Source: Acidimicrobiia bacterium (GTDB lineage: Bacteria; Actinomycetota; Acidimicrobiia; Acidimicrobiales; Acidimicrobilacustridaceae). From it: 18,315 bases of DNA. Where the stretch lies: positions 1 through 18,315 of the forward strand of contig VERC01000012.1 of NCBI GenBank assembly GCA_018882825.1, read 5' to 3'. Below are positions 9,330 to 15,968 of the stretch, one piece after another. How positions within the stretch are numbered: the first letter of the stretch is position 1; every line of letters starts with the position of its first letter. Below the pieces are notes generated by a model. That model was not told the origin of the DNA. It searched no databases and saw only the letters and a list, made by a program, of their open reading frames with translations. Position numbers and translations under genes: made by a program.

Positions 9330-9364
9330 CGGTCTCGCCCCCGGCCGGCCGATGGGCGAGACTG
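9330..9364 (+). terminator. Inverted repeat, probable terminator of the recCBD-amidase unit
   Basis: The arms GTCTCGCCC (9332-9340) and GGGCGAGAC (9354-9362) are exact reverse complements. A G-T and a C-G pair extend the stem to 11. The 13-nt loop contains the palindrome CCGGCCGG. The hairpin starts 2 nt after the amidase stop codon. There is no T-tract, which is common for terminators in GC-rich actinobacteria. Its right arm overlaps the candidate -10 of the next gene. Confidence 0.6.
9358..9363 (+). promoter_or_regulatory. Candidate -10 element (GAGACT) of the amidohydrolase gene
   Basis: GAGACT is followed by TGTGGGCA. It would start a transcript near 9370 with a leader of about 23 nt containing the AAGGGGA ribosome binding site (9381-9387). 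The hexamer is mostly inside the right arm of the preceding hairpin, so the match could be a by-product of that structure. No -35 box is recognisable. Confidence 0.25.
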
Positions 9365-9392
9365 TGGGCACCGCACGTCGAAGGGGAACGAC

Positions 9393-10553
9393 ATGGCGAA
9401 CTACAGCGTCATCGACACCGATACGCACCTCACCGAACCGCACGACCTGTGGACGGCCAACGCGCCCGCCACCTACCGCGACCGCGTGCCCAGTGTGAAG
9501 GTGGTCGACGGACTGCAGATGTGGACGGTCGACGGCGTCGTGCTCGGTCGCGCCTCGGCGTCCTCGGTGGTGCACCGCGACGGCCGTCGCAACCGGGGCA
9601 TGGAGTTCACCACCTGGAACTTCGACGACGCCGCCATCGCCGCATGGGACGTCGATGCCCGACTGGCGATGATGGACGAGAACGGGATCTGGGCCCACAT
9701 CATCTATCCGAACGCCGCTGGCTTCGGCGGTCAGCGGTTCGCCGATCTCGACGACCTCGTGCTCAAGAACATGTGTGCGTCGCTCTACAACGACGCCATG
9801 GTCGAGATCCAGCGCAACGGCAAGGGGCGACTGTTCCCCATGGCGCTCATGCCGTGGTGGGACATCGACGCGTCGGTGGCCGAGGCCGAGCGTTGCGCGG
9901 CGATGGGTCTGCGCGGCATCAACATGACCAGTGATCCCCAGCAGGGCGGTGCGCCCGATCTCGCCTGTCGTGACTGGGATCCGTTCTGGGAGGTGTGCGA
10001 GGGGCTCGGCCTGCCGGTGAACTTCCACATCGGCGCCAGTCAGAACACGTTCTCGTGGTTCGGTGACTCCCCGTGGCCGTCGCTCGATCCCGATCGCAAG
10101 CTCGGCATCGGTTCGTCGATGATGTACCTCTCCAACGCCCGCGTGATCTCCAACCTGATCTTCTGCGGTCTGCTCGAGCGTCATCCGCAACTGCAGTTCG
10201 TCTCGGTGGAGAGCGGCATCGGGTGGATCCCGTTCCTGCTCGAGGCCATCGAGCACCAGTTCCACGAGACGTCGTCCGATGGATTCCCCGATCTCTCACT
10301 CACCCCGCTCGAGTACTTCCAGCGCAACATGTACGCCTGTTACTGGTTCGAGAAGGCGAACATCGCCCACACCATCGCGGTGCTGGGTGCCGACCGGATC
10401 CTGTTCGAGACCGACTTCCCCCACCCCACCTGCCTGTTCCCCGACTCGATGGCGACCGCCGCCCCCGGGCTGGCCGCGTTGAGTGAGGACGATCGGCGCA
10501 AGGTGCTGCAGGACAACGCCGCCGCCCTCTACGGCATCGAACTCCCGGGCTGA
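9393..10553 (+). CDS. Metal-dependent amidohydrolase (amidohydrolase 2 / COG2159 type)
   Basis: The 386-aa product is a TIM-barrel hydrolase or decarboxylase of the Amidohydro_2 family (PF04909), which includes ACMSD-type decarboxylases. Likely metal ligands are D10 and H12 (IDTDTHL, the first-strand DxH motif), H212 (NFHIGAS) and D341 (ETDFPHP); H344 follows in the same motif. ERHPQLQFVSVESGIGW and a C-terminal DNAAALYGI are also family hallmarks. There is no signal peptide, so it is cytoplasmic. The start ATG has the ribosome binding site AAGGGGA six bases upstream. The length is normal for actinobacterial members, which are abundant and mostly uncharacterised. The substrate cannot be read from the sequence; a C-C or C-N bond in a cyclic or aromatic acid is typical. 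The 3' end overlaps the convergent MFS gene by 25 bp. Confidence 0.88.
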   Translation: MANYSVIDTDTHLTEPHDLWTANAPATYRDRVPSVKVVDGLQMWTVDGVVLGRASASSVVHRDGRRNRGMEFTTWNFDDAAIAAWDVDARLAMMDENGIWAHIIYPNAAGFGGQRFADLDDLVLKNMCASLYNDAMVEIQRNGKGRLFPMALMPWWDIDASVAEAERCAAMGLRGINMTSDPQQGGAPDLACRDWDPFWEVCEGLGLPVNFHIGASQNTFSWFGDSPWPSLDPDRKLGIGSSMMYLSNARVISNLIFCGLLERHPQLQFVSVESGIGWIPFLLEAIEHQFHETSSDGFPDLSLTPLEYFQRNMYACYWFEKANIAHTIAVLGADRILFETDFPHPTCLFPDSMATAAPGLAALSEDDRRKVLQDNAAALYGIELPG

Positions 10554-12049
10554 ACCCCGCTGCCCGCGGGCCGTGATGCCGGCACGTCGTGCAGATCGGG
10601 CATCACCAGCAGTTCGGGATCGGCCAGCGGCATCTCGTCGTCCGGGCCGAATCGATGACGGGGCAGCAAGGGGATGAGCAGCAACTGCAGCACCACGAAC
10701 ACGAGCGTGAGCATCATGGCGTCGCGGGCCCCGTCGAGGTAGTCGGACAGTCCGCCGTCGGATCCGACTTCCCCGTAGAACAGCAGGCCGTACACGGCGA
10801 TGCCGATCGAACTGGCCAACTGCATGCCGGTTCCCTGCACACCCGAGGCACTTCCCGCGTGTTGCGGGGGCACGTCACCGAGGACGATGGCCATCGATCC
10901 CGCCATCGAGATGCCCAGGCCCCCACCCAACAGGGCGACACCCGGGGTGATCACCAACGGATTGCTGGCATCGCCGGTCACGCCGATGAGCACGGCCACG
11001 GCCGAGGCCGCCGTGCACAGTGCGCCGATCGCCAGTGCGCCGCGACCGAACCGTCGCAACAGGGGAGCGGCCACCAGTGAGCCGCCGATGTTGGCGAACG
11101 GCATGGGTGCGGTGAGCAGCGCCGCCTCCAGCGCGTTGCGGCCGAACCCCAGCTGAATGGTGAGGATCAGGTAGAGCGGTCCGGCGGCGGCGATGAGACT
11201 GAACAGCAGCGTGATGGCATTGCCGAGCGCGAACGTGCGGATCCGGAACAACGACGGATCGATCAGCGGATCACCACCGTCCGACACGATGCGACGTTCC
11301 AGGCGCAGGAACGTCCAGAACAACGGCAGCGCGGCGAGCAGCATCACCACGATCCACAACGGCCATCCGGCGTTGCGGCCCTGGATCAACGGGAACATGA
11401 CGAGGAACGAAACCACGGCCAGCACACCGGCACCGGCGAGGTCGGGTCGTCCGGTGCCGGCCGGTTCGACGTACGGCAGCACCCGCGAGGCCAGCAGGAG
11501 GCTGATCGGTCCGGCGATCACGAACGGGATGAACGCCCATCGCCATCCCCACCCGAACACGTCGGCGGTGATCAACCCGCCGGTCATCAACTGGCCGACC
11601 ATGAAGGCGCCGCCCGACACGGCCAGGAACACGGCGAAGGCGGTCGAGCGGCGATGGCCGGTGAAGGTGAGTTGGATGAGCGCGGCGGTCTGCGGGGCGA
11701 CGATCCCGCCGGCCACGCCCTGGAGGAGTCGCCCGGCCAACAGCACCGGCACGGTCGGTGCGATGGCACACACGGTGACCCCCACCACCAGCAGGGCGAA
11801 GCCGCCGAGCAGCAGACGACGCGGACCGAACAGGTCACCGAGGCGCCCGGACAGCACCAGCACGAGCGAGTAGCCGAGACCGAACAGCGCGGCGAACCAC
11901 TGCAGGCCGGTGGACGTGGCACCGAGTCCGGAACTCACCGCCGGCAGCGCCATCGTGGCACCGCCGTTCACCGACACCAGCCAGAACTGGAGCAGGTTGA
12001 CGACGACGAACACGGGATGGCGCAAGGTCGCCCGCGCCACAGTCGCCAT
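10529..12049 (-). CDS. MFS drug exporter, DHA2 (EmrB/QacA) family
   Basis: The 506-aa polytopic membrane protein fits the 14-helix DHA2 proton antiporters that export hydrophobic drugs or metabolites. Evidence: family length, helix after helix of hydrophobic sequence, motif A between helices 2 and 3 (GRLGDLFGPRRLL), AGRLLQGVAGG in helix 4, and the late GDVPPQHAGSASGVQGTG segment typical of the family. Motif C appears as SGGAFMVGQLMTGG, lacking the usual GP pair. I chose ATG at 12049 because a strong purine-rich ribosome binding site lies just upstream and the protein then begins directly before helix 1. The frame stays open upstream to 12388, but that stretch reads as non-coding. A hydrophilic C-terminal tail of about 50 residues follows the last helix. 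No TetR or MarR regulator is adjacent, so the substrate is unknown. Confidence 0.9.
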   Translation of the reverse strand: MATVARATLRHPVFVVVNLLQFWLVSVNGGATMALPAVSSGLGATSTGLQWFAALFGLGYSLVLVLSGRLGDLFGPRRLLLGGFALLVVGVTVCAIAPTVPVLLAGRLLQGVAGGIVAPQTAALIQLTFTGHRRSTAFAVFLAVSGGAFMVGQLMTGGLITADVFGWGWRWAFIPFVIAGPISLLLASRVLPYVEPAGTGRPDLAGAGVLAVVSFLVMFPLIQGRNAGWPLWIVVMLLAALPLFWTFLRLERRIVSDGGDPLIDPSLFRIRTFALGNAITLLFSLIAAAGPLYLILTIQLGFGRNALEAALLTAPMPFANIGGSLVAAPLLRRFGRGALAIGALCTAASAVAVLIGVTGDASNPLVITPGVALLGGGLGISMAGSMAIVLGDVPPQHAGSASGVQGTGMQLASSIGIAVYGLLFYGEVGSDGGLSDYLDGARDAMMLTLVFVVLQLLLIPLLPRHRFGPDDEMPLADPELLVMPDLHDVPASRPAGSGVQPGSSMP

Positions 12050-12052
12050 CGG

Positions 12053-12063
12053 CCCTCCCCCTC
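12053..12063 (-). promoter_or_regulatory. Strong ribosome binding site of the MFS gene
   Basis: On the minus strand GAGGGGGAGGG precedes ATG 12049 by 3 nt; the GGAGG core is at a 4-nt spacing and GAGGGG at 8 nt. It decides the start codon against the longer open frame. Confidence 0.75.
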
Positions 12064-12077
12064 GTGTCGGCCCTGCC

Positions 12078-12083
12078 ACCTTA
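12078..12083 (-). promoter_or_regulatory. Candidate -10 element (TAAGGT) of the MFS gene
   Basis: TAAGGT fits the actinobacterial TANNNT hexamer. It would start transcription near 12071 and give a 22-nt leader holding the ribosome binding site. No clear -35 box is visible. Confidence 0.35.
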
Positions 12084-12134
12084 GGGTCGCACGGGGTCCG
12101 ATCCCGACGAGTCGCCATGATGGGTGAGGGATCG

Positions 12135-12147
12135 ACGGCCCGGCCGT
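12135..12147. repeat. 13-bp palindrome ACGGCC-C-GGCCGT in the MFS/pirin divergent region
   Basis: This is a perfect 6-bp inverted repeat around one central base. It lies directly upstream of the candidate pirin -10 and about 50 bp upstream of the MFS -10. Its position suits an operator shared by both genes, but GC-rich palindromes also occur by chance. Confidence 0.35.
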
Positions 12148-12148
12148 G

Positions 12149-12154
12149 GATACT
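12149..12154 (+). promoter_or_regulatory. Candidate -10 element (GATACT) of the pirin gene
   Basis: GATACT followed by GGGTC lies 58 nt upstream of the pirin ATG. Together with the GAGGAG ribosome binding site at 12201-12206 it gives a leader of about 52 nt. No -35 is recognisable. Confidence 0.3.
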
Positions 12155-12212
12155 GGGTCCTCGGTCGTCTCCGCTCGACGCCACCGACTCACGAACCACC
12201 CGAGGAGCCCCG

Positions 12213-13157
12213 ATGCCCGCCGTCACCGCCGACACGTCGACACTTCCCGTCATCGCCGCCCCCGCCGGCGCGCCCCGACCGGTGCGGGTCGTCACCACCG
12301 CGCCCGAGGGGTTCGAGGGCGACGGCTTCCCGGTGCGCCGGGCCTTCGCCGGTGTGTCGACCGCCGAGCTCGATCCCTTCATCCACATGGACCAGATGGG
12401 ACCGGTCGACTACCCGCCCATGGCCGCTCGGGGCACCGACTGGCATCCCCACCGTGGTTTCGAGACCGTCACCTACATCATCGACGGCACCTTCATCCAC
12501 CAGGACTCGCATGGTGGCGGCGGCGTGATCTCCGACGGCGCCACGCAGTGGATGACGGCGGGCAGCGGTGTGCTGCACATCGAGACGGTTCCCGAGGAGA
12601 TGGTGCGTCGCGGCGGACTGTTCCACGGCATCCAGTTGTGGGTGAACCTGCCGAGCCGTTCGAAGATGATCCCGCCCAACTACCAGAACCTCGAACCCGC
12701 CGACGTGGTGCTGCTCTCGGGTGCGGACGGTGGCGCGTTGGTACGCCTGATCGCCGGGGATCTGGGCGGACACGCCGGTCCGGGATCGACCCACACGCCG
12801 ATCGTCATGGTGCACGCCACGGTGCAGCCCGGCGCTCGACTCGAACTGCCATGGAACCCGGGGTTCAACGCCCTGGCCTACGGACTCGAGGGGTCGGGAT
12901 CGGTCGGCGCCGAGGGCGCGCCATTCGGTCAGGGTCGACTGGCCGTATTCGGCGAGGGCGACTCGATCGTGCTCACCGCCGGTGACGAGACCCTCGAGGT
13001 GCTGTTGCTCGGTGGAGAACCACTGCGCGAGCCCGTGGCCGCCCAGGGCCCGTTCGTGATGAACACCCGCGACGAACTGGTACAGGCCTTCCAGGACTTC
13101 CAGTCCGGCAAGTTGGGCACCATTCCCGCCGGTGCACTTCGTCCCTTCCGCGGCTGA
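12213..13157 (+). CDS. Pirin-family bicupin protein
   Basis: Pirins are bicupin metalloproteins. Some bacterial members have quercetinase activity and others act as redox or transcription cofactors. The 314-aa product carries the N-cupin metal site H78, H80 (WHPHRGFETVTY), H122 and E124 (GVLHIE), matching human pirin H56, H58, H101 and E103. The flanking HQDSHGG and TAGSGVLH segments are also typical, and LFHGIQLWVNLP ends the N-terminal domain. A second cupin occupies about residues 190-290. There is no signal peptide. I chose ATG 12213 because GAGGAG sits seven bases upstream; the longer open frame upstream runs through the promoter region and the start of the MFS gene. It is divergent from the exporter and may respond to the same stress, which is inference. 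The stop codon directly abuts the hicB remnant on the opposite strand. Confidence 0.9.
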   Translation: MPAVTADTSTLPVIAAPAGAPRPVRVVTTAPEGFEGDGFPVRRAFAGVSTAELDPFIHMDQMGPVDYPPMAARGTDWHPHRGFETVTYIIDGTFIHQDSHGGGGVISDGATQWMTAGSGVLHIETVPEEMVRRGGLFHGIQLWVNLPSRSKMIPPNYQNLEPADVVLLSGADGGALVRLIAGDLGGHAGPGSTHTPIVMVHATVQPGARLELPWNPGFNALAYGLEGSGSVGAEGAPFGQGRLAVFGEGDSIVLTAGDETLEVLLLGGEPLREPVAAQGPFVMNTRDELVQAFQDFQSGKLGTIPAGALRPFRG

Positions 13158-13460
13158 TCACGTGTCGTCGACACTCAGTCGCCGGATCACGTACTGATCG
13201 AGGGAGAGTCCGGCCTCGGCCGCTTCGAGCGACGATTCACGATGCAGCTCCGAACCCACTCGGAGATTGAATTTCCCGGACTACCGTCGGGTGGCGAGCG
13301 GCTCGGGAAGCGGTTCGTCGTTGGCGACAAGGCCTTCGAGGACGTCGGCCACAAGGACGCCGATCCCAGCGATCGCGTCACTCCGAGTCGCGGCGAGCCA
13401 CGAGAGGGAAGGGAACTCGACGCACGTGAGAGGCCTTCGCTCGACCTCGATCGGTGGCAC
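13158..13460 (-). pseudogene. hicB: Broken HicB-family antitoxin gene with internal amber codon
   Basis: One minus-strand frame reads TCVEFPSLSWLAATRSDAIA, then GIGVLVADVLEGL, ANDEPLPEPLATRR, a TAG, then SGKFNLRVGSELHRES and LSLDQYVIRRLSVDDT before TGA. The first part is the HicB-type partial RNase H fold; the second is the C-terminal Arc/HicB-type DNA-binding part. In the family the junction reads RRYSGKF, so the TAG (complement of 13281-13283) replaces the tyrosine; one base change from TAC or TAT explains it. The frame stays aligned to the family on both sides. The expected first 20 or so residues before TCVEF are unrecognisable; the only in-frame start seen is GTG at 13458-13460. No HicA toxin gene is visible anywhere nearby. 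I infer a decayed, orphan antitoxin. It begins immediately after the pirin stop. A sequencing error at one base is the main alternative for the stop, but not for the missing N-terminus. Confidence 0.8.
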
Positions 13461-13529
13461 GAACAGAGCGGTACCACCGGCAGTACCGAACCGAGGGAGG
13501 TCGCCGGGCCTGTTCGGCGGTCGACCTGC

Positions 13530-13535
13530 GAGACT
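13530..13535 (+). promoter_or_regulatory. Candidate -10 element (GAGACT), near-leaderless start of aldehyde dehydrogenase
   Basis: GAGACT followed by GCGGT ends 6 nt before the aldehyde dehydrogenase ATG at 13541. No ribosome binding site precedes that ATG, so a leaderless transcript is the simplest reading. No clear -35 box is present. Confidence 0.3.
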
Positions 13536-13540
13536 GCGGT

Positions 13541-15007
13541 ATGGCCCTCACCGAGAATCCCGCTCCCTCCTCGCCGTCTTCACCTGCGTCGGCGACGCCA
13601 CCGGCTCCGACGACCACCTCGCCCGTCGCCGTCGCCGACCCCCGTATCGGGGGTCTCGCCGATCGCTTGCGCGCCACCTACCGCAGCGGGCTCACTCGGC
13701 CACTGAACTGGCGCCGTCGTCAGCTCCAGCAGATGCGGCGCATGCTGGTCGATCACGAGGACGAGTTCCTCGACGCGCTGGCCACCGATCTGGGCAAGCC
13801 CCGCACCGAGGGCTACCTGACCGACATCGCCTTCGTGCTCTCCGAGATCGACGAGATGGCGAAGCACCTAGAGAAGTGGAACCGGCCCGAGAAGGTGTCG
13901 TCGCCGATGGTGACCCAGCCGGCCAAGTCGTGGCTGCAACCCGAGCCACTCGGTGTCGTCCTCGTCATCGCTCCGTGGAACTACCCGGTGCAACTGCTCC
14001 TGGTGCCGGCCGCCGGTGCCATCGCCGCTGGTAATGCCGTGGTGCTCAAGCCCAGCGAGGTGTCGGCCGCCACCAGTGCGGTGTTGGCCCGGCTCATCCC
14101 CCAGTACCTCGACGACGCTGCGGTCGTCTGCATCGAGGGCGCCGTGCCCGAGACCACTGCGCTGCTCGCGCAACGTTGGGATCACATCTTCTACACGGGC
14201 AACGGCACCGTCGGTCGCGTCGTCGCCCGCGCCGCGGCCGAACACCTCACGCCCGTCACCCTCGAGTTGGGCGGCAAGTCACCGGCGATCGTCGATGCCA
14301 GCGCCAACGTGCGCGTGGCCGCCCGGCGAATCGCCTGGGGCAAGTGGTTGAACGCCGGCCAGACCTGTGTCGCACCCGACTACGTGCTGGTGCACCGGTC
14401 GGTGCGCGACGCACTGCTGGAGCATCTGCAAGCCGCCGTGCGCGACTTCTACGGCGACGATCCGCAACGCAGCGACTCGTACGGTCGCATCGTGTCGGAC
14501 CGACATCTCGATCGCCTCCGTTCGCTGTTGTCGGGAGGCACGGTGCTGTTCGGTGGCGAGTCCGACGACACCGAGCGCTACCTGGCCCCGACGGTGCTGG
14601 TGGATGTCGACGGCGACTCACCGTTGATGGCCGAGGAGATCTTCGGACCGCTGCTGCCGGTGCTCACCGTGGAGTCGGTGCAGGACGCCATCGACTTCGT
14701 CGACCAACGCGACCATCCCCTCGCGCTGTACGTGTTCGCCGAGGACCGGGTCGTCGTCGACGATGTGCTGGCCCACACCACTGCCGGTGGAGTGACGGTC
14801 AACGGCACCATCGTGCACCTCACCAATCCGGAGTTGCCCTTCGGCGGCGTGGGCGAGAGCGGTATGGGCTCCTACCACGGTCGCGACACCGTGCGGGTGT
14901 TCCAGCACCTCAAGCCGGTGCTGGCTCGCAGCACCAGGGTCGACCCGTCGATCGCCTATCCCCCCTACACCGACCGCAAGTCGAAACTCCTGCGCCGCTT
15001 CGTGTAG
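13541..15007 (+). CDS. Class 3 (ALDH3-like) aldehyde dehydrogenase
   Basis: NAD(P)-dependent oxidation of an aldehyde to its acid. The 488-aa product shows VIAPWNYPVQL (Asn147 of the oxyanion hole), AGNAVVLKPSE (cofactor site), TLELGGKSP with general base Glu242, and LNAGQTCVAPDYVLV with nucleophile Cys276. The CxAPDY form after the cysteine and ELPFGGVGESGMGSYHG near the C-terminus are ALDH3 signatures, so medium- or long-chain fatty or aromatic aldehydes are likely substrates. About 32 residues rich in Ala, Pro, Ser and Thr precede the catalytic domain; they look unstructured and are not a signal peptide. ATG 13541 was chosen for its promoter-like context. The frame is open upstream across the hicB remnant, and a later start is possible because the tail is dispensable. 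It converges with the dioxygenase gene 6 bp away. Confidence 0.92.
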   Translation: MALTENPAPSSPSSPASATPPAPTTTSPVAVADPRIGGLADRLRATYRSGLTRPLNWRRRQLQQMRRMLVDHEDEFLDALATDLGKPRTEGYLTDIAFVLSEIDEMAKHLEKWNRPEKVSSPMVTQPAKSWLQPEPLGVVLVIAPWNYPVQLLLVPAAGAIAAGNAVVLKPSEVSAATSAVLARLIPQYLDDAAVVCIEGAVPETTALLAQRWDHIFYTGNGTVGRVVARAAAEHLTPVTLELGGKSPAIVDASANVRVAARRIAWGKWLNAGQTCVAPDYVLVHRSVRDALLEHLQAAVRDFYGDDPQRSDSYGRIVSDRHLDRLRSLLSGGTVLFGGESDDTERYLAPTVLVDVDGDSPLMAEEIFGPLLPVLTVESVQDAIDFVDQRDHPLALYVFAEDRVVVDDVLAHTTAGGVTVNGTIVHLTNPELPFGGVGESGMGSYHGRDTVRVFQHLKPVLARSTRVDPSIAYPPYTDRKSKLLRRFV

Positions 15008-15013
15008 CCGGCG

Positions 15014-15871
15014 TCAGCGGGTGTGCTTCTCGGCCAGTAGTTCGGCCAGGCCGGGCACCAGTTCGCCCGGGGTGAACTCGCCCACCGTGACCCGCTGCAG
15101 GGTGCGGGGCACATCGGCACCGACGTCGCCGCGCGCATGGTGCAGCGCAACGTTGTCCCACAGCACCAGATCGCCCACCGACCAATGATGCTCGTAGAGG
15201 TATGCCTCGTCGTAGAGCACGGCGAACAGATCGGCCAACAACGCTTCGCTCTCGGCCTCGGGCACACCGACGATGGAATCCGTGTGCATGGCGTTGGCCA
15301 TGATCACCGTGGTGCCGGTGCGCGGGTGTCGGCGCAACACCGGGTGAACCGTGCGGGGTGACCGGGGGTCGATCTCGGCCACACGCATCCGGTGGCCACC
15401 CTCGCTGAGCATGTCGAAGCAGTTGCACACCTGCAGTCCCTCGAGTCGCCGCCGAAGATCGGCGGGCAGGCGATCGACAGCGGCGCCGGCATCGGCCCAC
15501 ACGGTCGGGATGCCTCCCGGCGATGCCTCCAGTGCATGCAGTGAGATGCACGACACCGGGTGGGCGGTGAAGGCGAAGTCGGAGTGGAACAGCAACGGCC
15601 CGGCGCGGATGATGCCGTCGGGTCGGGAGTTCGACACGTAGCCCCACAGCGAGCGTTCGGGCACCAGTGGACCGAAGCGCGCGACGAACCCGATCTGGGC
15701 TTCGCCGGAGAGCACCGGCCCTCGCAGCACCAGCAGGTGGCGATCGTCGAGGGCGGCGCGCAGCCGTTGCAGGTCGTCGACGGTCCAGCGGGGATCGACG
15801 CCGTTGCCGTCGGACAGGTCGACGTCGCTCACCTCGACCCCGATCGTCCCGGGCAGTTCGGTCAGACGCAC
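15014..15871 (-). CDS. TauD/TfdA-family Fe(II)/2-oxoglutarate dioxygenase
   Basis: This 285-aa cytoplasmic enzyme couples decarboxylation of 2-oxoglutarate to hydroxylation of a substrate. The iron facial triad is H96 and D98 (FHSDFAF) and H245 (WDNVALHHAR). The 2-oxoglutarate-binding arginines fall at R256 and R260, 11 and 15 residues after the distal His exactly as in E. coli TauD. LHALEASPGGIPTVWAD is also family-typical. It starts at GTG 15871; the only in-frame alternatives upstream are other non-ATG codons before a TAG. The nearest ATG (15877-15879) is out of frame and ends after five codons. No strong ribosome binding site is seen. Family substrates include taurine, chlorophenoxy acids, alkyl sulfates and amino acids; nothing here, such as a sulfonate transporter, points to one. 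The spacing to the upstream hairpin suggests a monocistronic gene. Confidence 0.87.
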   Translation of the reverse strand: MRLTELPGTIGVEVSDVDLSDGNGVDPRWTVDDLQRLRAALDDRHLLVLRGPVLSGEAQIGFVARFGPLVPERSLWGYVSNSRPDGIIRAGPLLFHSDFAFTAHPVSCISLHALEASPGGIPTVWADAGAAVDRLPADLRRRLEGLQVCNCFDMLSEGGHRMRVAEIDPRSPRTVHPVLRRHPRTGTTVIMANAMHTDSIVGVPEAESEALLADLFAVLYDEAYLYEHHWSVGDLVLWDNVALHHARGDVGADVPRTLQRVTVGEFTPGELVPGLAELLAEKHTR

Positions 15872-15919
15872 ACGTTCATGGTCGCACGTTCGCCCCTAGG
15901 ACGTCGCTACGACGCGCCA

Positions 15920-15943
15920 CGGGCGGCCCCGGAGGGCCGCCCG
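15920..15943 (-). terminator. UNCG-loop hairpin after the first secreted paralogue
   Basis: A perfect 10-bp stem, CGGGCGGCCC and GGGCCGCCCG, closes a TCCG loop on the transcribed (minus) strand. This is a C(UNCG)G tetraloop, a very stable class. It starts 25 nt after the stop codon of the gene at 15969-16712. There is no T-tract. It is nearly identical to the hairpin at 16817-16840. Confidence 0.8.
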
Positions 15944-15968
15944 CGGGTACTGCACGAACCGGGTCGAC

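Noticed and set aside
13187..13477. 96-aa minus-strand frame over the hicB region
   Set aside because: It is a shifted frame of the same bases; the HicB motifs are in the neighbouring frame with the amber codon.
13242..13706. 154-aa forward frame between pirin and aldehyde dehydrogenase
   Set aside because: No similarity to anything, no ribosome binding site, and it runs opposite the HicB-like frame and into the aldehyde dehydrogenase gene out of frame.
15862..15879. Five-codon leader peptide (MNVCV) overlapping the dioxygenase GTG start
   Set aside because: An ATG with a weak purine tract precedes it, but such mini-frames are common by chance and nothing suggests attenuation.
15902..15914. 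CGTCG-CTA-CGACG small palindrome upstream of the dioxygenase
   Set aside because: Only a 5-bp stem in GC-rich sequence; not distinguishable from chance.
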